Source: Myxococcales bacterium (lineage in GTDB: Bacteria > Myxococcota_A > Polyangia > Polyangiales > Ga0077539). Taken from it: a stretch of 64,000 nucleotides of DNA. This document shows, one piece after another, positions 60,902 through 64,000 of this stretch. Numbering within the stretch: the stretch's first letter is position 1; each line of letters opens with the position of its first letter. The position numbers and the translations under genes are program-made. A model generated the notes under the pieces. The model searched no databases and was not told the origin of the DNA. It saw nothing but the letters and a program-made list of their open reading frames with translations. The stretch lies in NCBI GenBank assembly GCA_013298625.1, contig JAAFIF010000028.1, forward strand, positions 1-64,000, read 5' to 3'.

Positions 60902-61432
60902 ATGGCGTCGCCCTCTCGTCGCTCGATCATCATCGCCGCGCTCGCGCTCGCTTCACAGGGCTGCGTGATGAGCGCGGTCATGCCTGGGCTCATCGAAGCG
61001 CCGCAGATTCAGGCGCGCGCGGTGCAGTTTCTCGGCGCCAACGCGGGCACGGCGACGATGCGCGTCGAGCTGGTCGGGTACAACCCCAACTCGTTTGCGC
61101 TGTACGCGGCGAACCTGCGCGCTGAGATCTCGGTCAACGGACGCAGCGTGGGGACGGTGGACGCGACGTTCTCGCAGGTGCTCCCCGCGAGGAGGCCGCT
61201 GGTGGTGCTCGTCGAGGTCAACGTCTCGCGCATGGGCGGCGCGATCAGCGGCCCGGTGCGAGTGTCTCCGTCGTGGGGCGGCTCGGGGGGACCGATGGTG
61301 ATCGAGGGCGCGCCGCAGGCGCTGCCGTTTCGCGTGGACGGCGCCCTCTCGTTTCGCAGCCGCTACGGCGACGTGAGCGTCCCGTGGGGCTTTCAAGGCG
61401 CGGCGCAGTCGAGCGTGTTCGCGAGCTGGTGA
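60902..61432 (+). CDS. LEA14/WHy-type lipoprotein
   Basis: A 176-residue predicted lipoprotein. The signal ends in LASQGC (C20), and the mature part resembles the water-stress/LEA14 (WHy) beta-sandwich: LIEAPQIQARAVQF, VELVGYNPNSFALYAANLRAEISVNG and VEVNVSRMGG. Such proteins protect membranes or bind hydrophobic ligands in stress. A TATGAT element (60883-60888) lies 13 bp before ATG 60902, suggesting a very short leader. It is divergent from mutY and converges on the gene at 61496. Confidence 0.78.
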   Translation: MASPSRRSIIIAALALASQGCVMSAVMPGLIEAPQIQARAVQFLGANAGTATMRVELVGYNPNSFALYAANLRAEISVNGRSVGTVDATFSQVLPARRPLVVLVEVNVSRMGGAISGPVRVSPSWGGSGGPMVIEGAPQALPFRVDGALSFRSRYGDVSVPWGFQGAAQSSVFASW

Positions 61433-61495
61433 GCGCGCGGCGCGCCCCGCCCGAAGCGACGCGTCAGCGCCCCGTCTCACGCCCCCAGCGGACCG

Positions 61496-63319
61496 TCACT
61501 CGCCAGCAGCGGCCTGTTCACGGCGAAACACGCGAAACACGAACTCACCCGAGCCGTGGCGCGAGGCGATCGTCACGCGGTAGCTGCCCGCGGTGCGCGC
61601 GCAGAACCGGGCCGTCGGAAACGCGGTGAACGTCCGGTCCTCGGCCACGGTCTGCCCGTCTTTTTGCACGGTGAGATCGAGGTCGCTCACGCCGTTGCCG
61701 CCGACGCCGACGAACGCGTAGCACTGGTTGGCGCGCAGCGAGACGTTGCGCTGCGTGTTGGCGCCCTCGCGGATCTGCGCGCGCACGATGTCGAACGACG
61801 CGTCGCCCTGGTAGCCGTCCGACTGCAGCACGCGCGTGACCTCGGCGTTGCGCACGAAGGCGATGCCGCTGAGGCCCGCGCCGCTCGTCCCGCCGGACCA
61901 GCGAAAGAGCCCCAAGCGATAGGCGCCGCCGCCGCTCGCCATGCGAACGGTCACGCGAAACTGCCCCGCCGCCGGCGCGCACAGACGCACGATGGCCTTG
62001 GGGTCCTGCGCGTAGTCGCGGTCCACCGGGCGGTTGTTCGCGTCGTTGAGGTCGATGTCGAGGTCGCGCACGCGCGACTCACCGACGGCCATGATCGCGT
62101 AGCACTGCCCCGCGGCCAGGTTGACCGTCTCGTCCGCGGTCTGCCCTTCGGTGAGCGTGCGGTTGAGCGGCGCGGCTTCGGGCTGATAGCCGACCGATTG
62201 GAGGCTGGATTGCTGCGAGTTCCACGCGTCGTCGATGTCGTTGCCGCCGCCCGAGGACTGCGCGAGGGACATCGAGGTTTGCGTGACCTGCGCCGAGCTC
62301 GGCTGCGCGCTGCGGGCGTATGCGGCGACCCAGATGGGGCCTTCGCCTTCGGCCATGCGCGGGCGCAGCGTGTACTGCGCGGCGCTCGTCACGCACACGT
62401 CGCGCAGGACCGCGTCGACGTCCGCGCGCTCGTCGCGCTGAAGGACCGTGCCCTGCGCGTCGTAGAGATAGAGGTCTCCGTCGCGCGTGCCCGGTCCGCC
62501 GAAGGTCGCGAACGTGTAGCAGAATCCCTCGCGAAGCGCGGCGGGCAGCGAAGAGACGTCGCCGCGTCCGAGCATCGTGGCGCGCGGGGTGACCACCATC
62601 TGGTAGCCCTGCCCTTGCAGCTGCTGGGTGAGCGCGGCCACGCGTCGCTGCGTCGCCGCGTCGATCGTCGTCGGCGCCGCGCGCTGCGATCCGCCCGCGG
62701 ACCACACGCCCGCGATCATCGCGCTCGTCGACGGAGCGCCCTGAAAGAGCTGGTAGTGCACCTCGCCGGCGCCCGCGCCCACCATCACGCGCGGAAAGTA
62801 ATACCCATACTCGTACGCGCAGAACGACACCCACGGGTGCGCGTCGCCGCGAGAGTAGTAGCCGATGTTGCCGCCGGACGGCGCGGACACGGTCATCGCG
62901 AGCGACGTGATCCCGGGCCCCGCCACGGCCACGGCCACGTAGCAGTTGCCTGGCTGCGGCATGAACCCGTACGACGTGAGCCCTCCGGCCGTGCGCCGCG
63001 CGTGAAGCGCCTGCGACGCCGGCGCGTAGCCCTGCGCGCGAAGCGTCTGCGCGACGGCGTCGAGCTGCACGGCGGGGGGCGCTCCGGGCGGGGCGCTGAC
63101 TGTGCCCGGGGCGGTCGCGCCGGTGTTTCCGGTGCCAGCGTTGAGGGTAGTCGACGCGCCGCCGCCCGCGGGCGTCACGACGACGTTGTTGCCTCCGCCG
63201 CTGACGCCGACGCCTCCGGCGCCCATGTCGATCCCCCCGTAGAATCGGGGAGAGGTGAGGTTGCAGCCCACGGCCAGCAACGCGAGCCCAGCGAACACAG
63301 AACACCGCGAAGAAGTCAT
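61496..63319 (-). CDS. Repeated-domain surface lipoprotein
   Basis: A 607-residue predicted lipoprotein (signal with lipobox LLAVGC). After a Gly/Ala/Thr-rich spacer (about 30-75), four related domains follow, each with a conserved (G/E)xCYxxxxxGG-type or QCYAxxxVG core (NCYVAVAVAG, FCYTFATFGG, QCYAIMAVGE, QCYAFVGVGG) and a final F/W strand. They resemble pre-peptidase C-terminal domains and are probably secreted binding modules. Repeated copies suggest duplication within the gene. It converges on the LEA-type gene and is divergent from the membrane protein at 63406. Confidence 0.75.
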   Translation of the reverse strand: MTSSRCSVFAGLALLAVGCNLTSPRFYGGIDMGAGGVGVSGGGNNVVVTPAGGGASTTLNAGTGNTGATAPGTVSAPPGAPPAVQLDAVAQTLRAQGYAPASQALHARRTAGGLTSYGFMPQPGNCYVAVAVAGPGITSLAMTVSAPSGGNIGYYSRGDAHPWVSFCAYEYGYYFPRVMVGAGAGEVHYQLFQGAPSTSAMIAGVWSAGGSQRAAPTTIDAATQRRVAALTQQLQGQGYQMVVTPRATMLGRGDVSSLPAALREGFCYTFATFGGPGTRDGDLYLYDAQGTVLQRDERADVDAVLRDVCVTSAAQYTLRPRMAEGEGPIWVAAYARSAQPSSAQVTQTSMSLAQSSGGGNDIDDAWNSQQSSLQSVGYQPEAAPLNRTLTEGQTADETVNLAAGQCYAIMAVGESRVRDLDIDLNDANNRPVDRDYAQDPKAIVRLCAPAAGQFRVTVRMASGGGAYRLGLFRWSGGTSGAGLSGIAFVRNAEVTRVLQSDGYQGDASFDIVRAQIREGANTQRNVSLRANQCYAFVGVGGNGVSDLDLTVQKDGQTVAEDRTFTAFPTARFCARTAGSYRVTIASRHGSGEFVFRVFRREQAAAGE

Positions 63320-63405
63320 TGTCCCGATCCTTTGCCGTGATACGGCGCGGGCACAGTGATACTTCGCACTGCGGTGCAGTTTCCAGGGCCCAGACGGACA
63401 CTTCG

Positions 63406-63897
63406 ATGAGCGAGGCGTCGCCAGCATCCCCCCGCAGCCCGAATGAACGGTGGTTCATCGCCGCCGCGCTCGCGCTCGTGTGGCTCGGGGCGCTCGCCGC
63501 GCTCTGGTCGGTCCTGTGTCGGCAGTCGCCGGGCTCTTCGTACCTCGTGCGGGGCTATTACGAGCCGATCGAGGCCCTCGCCCAGCGGCTGTGGACCGTG
63601 GCGGCGATCACCGTCGGGTGCGCGCGGCTGGCCTCGCGCGGGGCGCTCTTCAGCAGAGAAAACACCGCGCGGGCGTGGGTGATCTTCGCGCTCTGGCTCG
63701 CGGGCGCGAGCCTCTCGACCGGCGCCATGACCTACTCAGGCGCGACCGGAACGCTCGGCGTCCAAGCGCGCGACAGCGGCCAGCCCGCGCATCGGGTGCT
63801 GGTCGTTCGGTGGGCAGGAGGCGCGCTGCTGCTCGCCGCGCTCGCTGCGGCGCAGCGCTCGATCCTGCGCGGCGCCGACGAGCTCACGTCCCGTTGA
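63406..63897 (+). CDS. Small integral membrane protein
   Basis: A 163-residue protein with about four hydrophobic segments (about 17-38, 60-77, 92-110 and 130-150). No family is recognised. The start at ATG 63406 is followed by a short basic/charged N-terminus; in-frame starts upstream lie in the leader of the lipoprotein gene. Its 3' end overlaps the stop of the partial gene at 63884 by 14 bp, so they converge. Confidence 0.65.
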   Translation: MSEASPASPRSPNERWFIAAALALVWLGALAALWSVLCRQSPGSSYLVRGYYEPIEALAQRLWTVAAITVGCARLASRGALFSRENTARAWVIFALWLAGASLSTGAMTYSGATGTLGVQARDSGQPAHRVLVVRWAGGALLLAALAAAQRSILRGADELTSR

Positions 63898-64000
63898 AGA
63901 CCACGATCTTCTCGAGCATCGCGGAGAACGCCGCGAGCTCGCGCTCGTCGAGCACGCCGATCGCCGCCTCGAGCGCGCCGGTCGCGTGCGGGTCCACCCG
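63884..64000 (-). CDS. C-terminal part of a gene running off the window
   Basis: Only the last 38 codons are present on the minus strand, ending ELAAFSAMLEKIVVFNGT before TGA at 63884-63886. The pattern (VLDERELAAFSAMLEKI) is like the last helix of a MarR-type regulator, but this is too short for a firm call. It is incomplete at the window edge. Confidence 0.5.
   Translation of the reverse strand, partial: RVDPHATGALEAAIGVLDERELAAFSAMLEKIVVFNGT

Noticed and set aside
1-64000. tRNA or rRNA genes, phage or insertion-sequence genes
   Set aside because: I saw no clover-leaf-like sequence, rRNA core sequence, integrase or transposase.

Overview
This 64 kb window comes from a very GC-rich chromosome. 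The gene content points to a myxobacterium (Myxococcota, probably Polyangiales). It has three Ser/Thr protein kinases, two of them fused to large ATPase/TPR receptor-like regions. It also has two sigma-54 activators (one with an FHA domain), many lipoproteins with Asp/Ala/Ser-rich linkers, MopE-type CNGVDDNC motifs, a 12-unit CGACG cysteine-rich lipoprotein, and a dispersed non-coding repeat. The lineage is inferred from content only. There are no rRNA or tRNA genes, no CRISPR array, no insertion sequence and no phage genes that I can see.

Layout. 1-385 holds a non-coding repeat. 386-11275 is an oxidation neighbourhood: a cholesterol-oxidase-like GMC flavoenzyme, a lipoprotein, a Tat-exported thioredoxin-fold protein, an AldB-type aldehyde dehydrogenase divergent from an AcoR-type sigma-54 activator, a second GMC enzyme with a small partner, and a PlsC-type acyltransferase. 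11944-12859 is gene-free and contains a large imperfect inverted repeat related to the repeat at 124-345. 12860-21283 holds an epimerase, a giant kinase-ATPase with an apparent 3' frameshift, a sterol-type glycosyltransferase and an FHA sigma-54 activator. 21405-31027 carries lipoproteins, a radical SAM gene overlapped by an unknown gene, and two long cysteine-rich surface lipoproteins. 31055-36214 has an unusual aldehyde dehydrogenase, glgX and a predicted outer-membrane barrel protein. 36310-38744 is the rpsB-tsf operon, with a good promoter, a long intergenic hairpin and an S2 protein ending in an 85-residue Gly/Arg-rich tail.

38813-47227 is mostly proteins without recognised function: a HEWGH membrane protein, a beta-propeller-like protein, a zinc-ribbon membrane protein and a lipoprotein gluzincin. 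It also includes the second of two proteins that share one fold (13889-14437 and 44234-44782). 47239-56247 has an Atg22-like MFS transporter, a kinase fused to a degenerate cyclase-like domain plus ATPase/TPR, a PAS and receiver operon without a kinase, a hexapeptide acyltransferase with a GT2 glycosyltransferase, and a membrane-anchored kinase. 56258-64000 has a zinc-ribbon SDR lacking the catalytic Tyr, a GNAT-PHA-granule gene pair overlapping mutY on the opposite strand, an LEA-type lipoprotein, and a long repeated-domain lipoprotein.

Taken together, the first 11 kb could form a lipid or sterol alcohol to aldehyde to acid route under sigma-54 control; this is inference. The rest is signalling and envelope biology typical of a predatory or social soil bacterium. 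Start codons were moved inward wherever signal peptides, family N-termini or Shine-Dalgarno-like sequence supported it.
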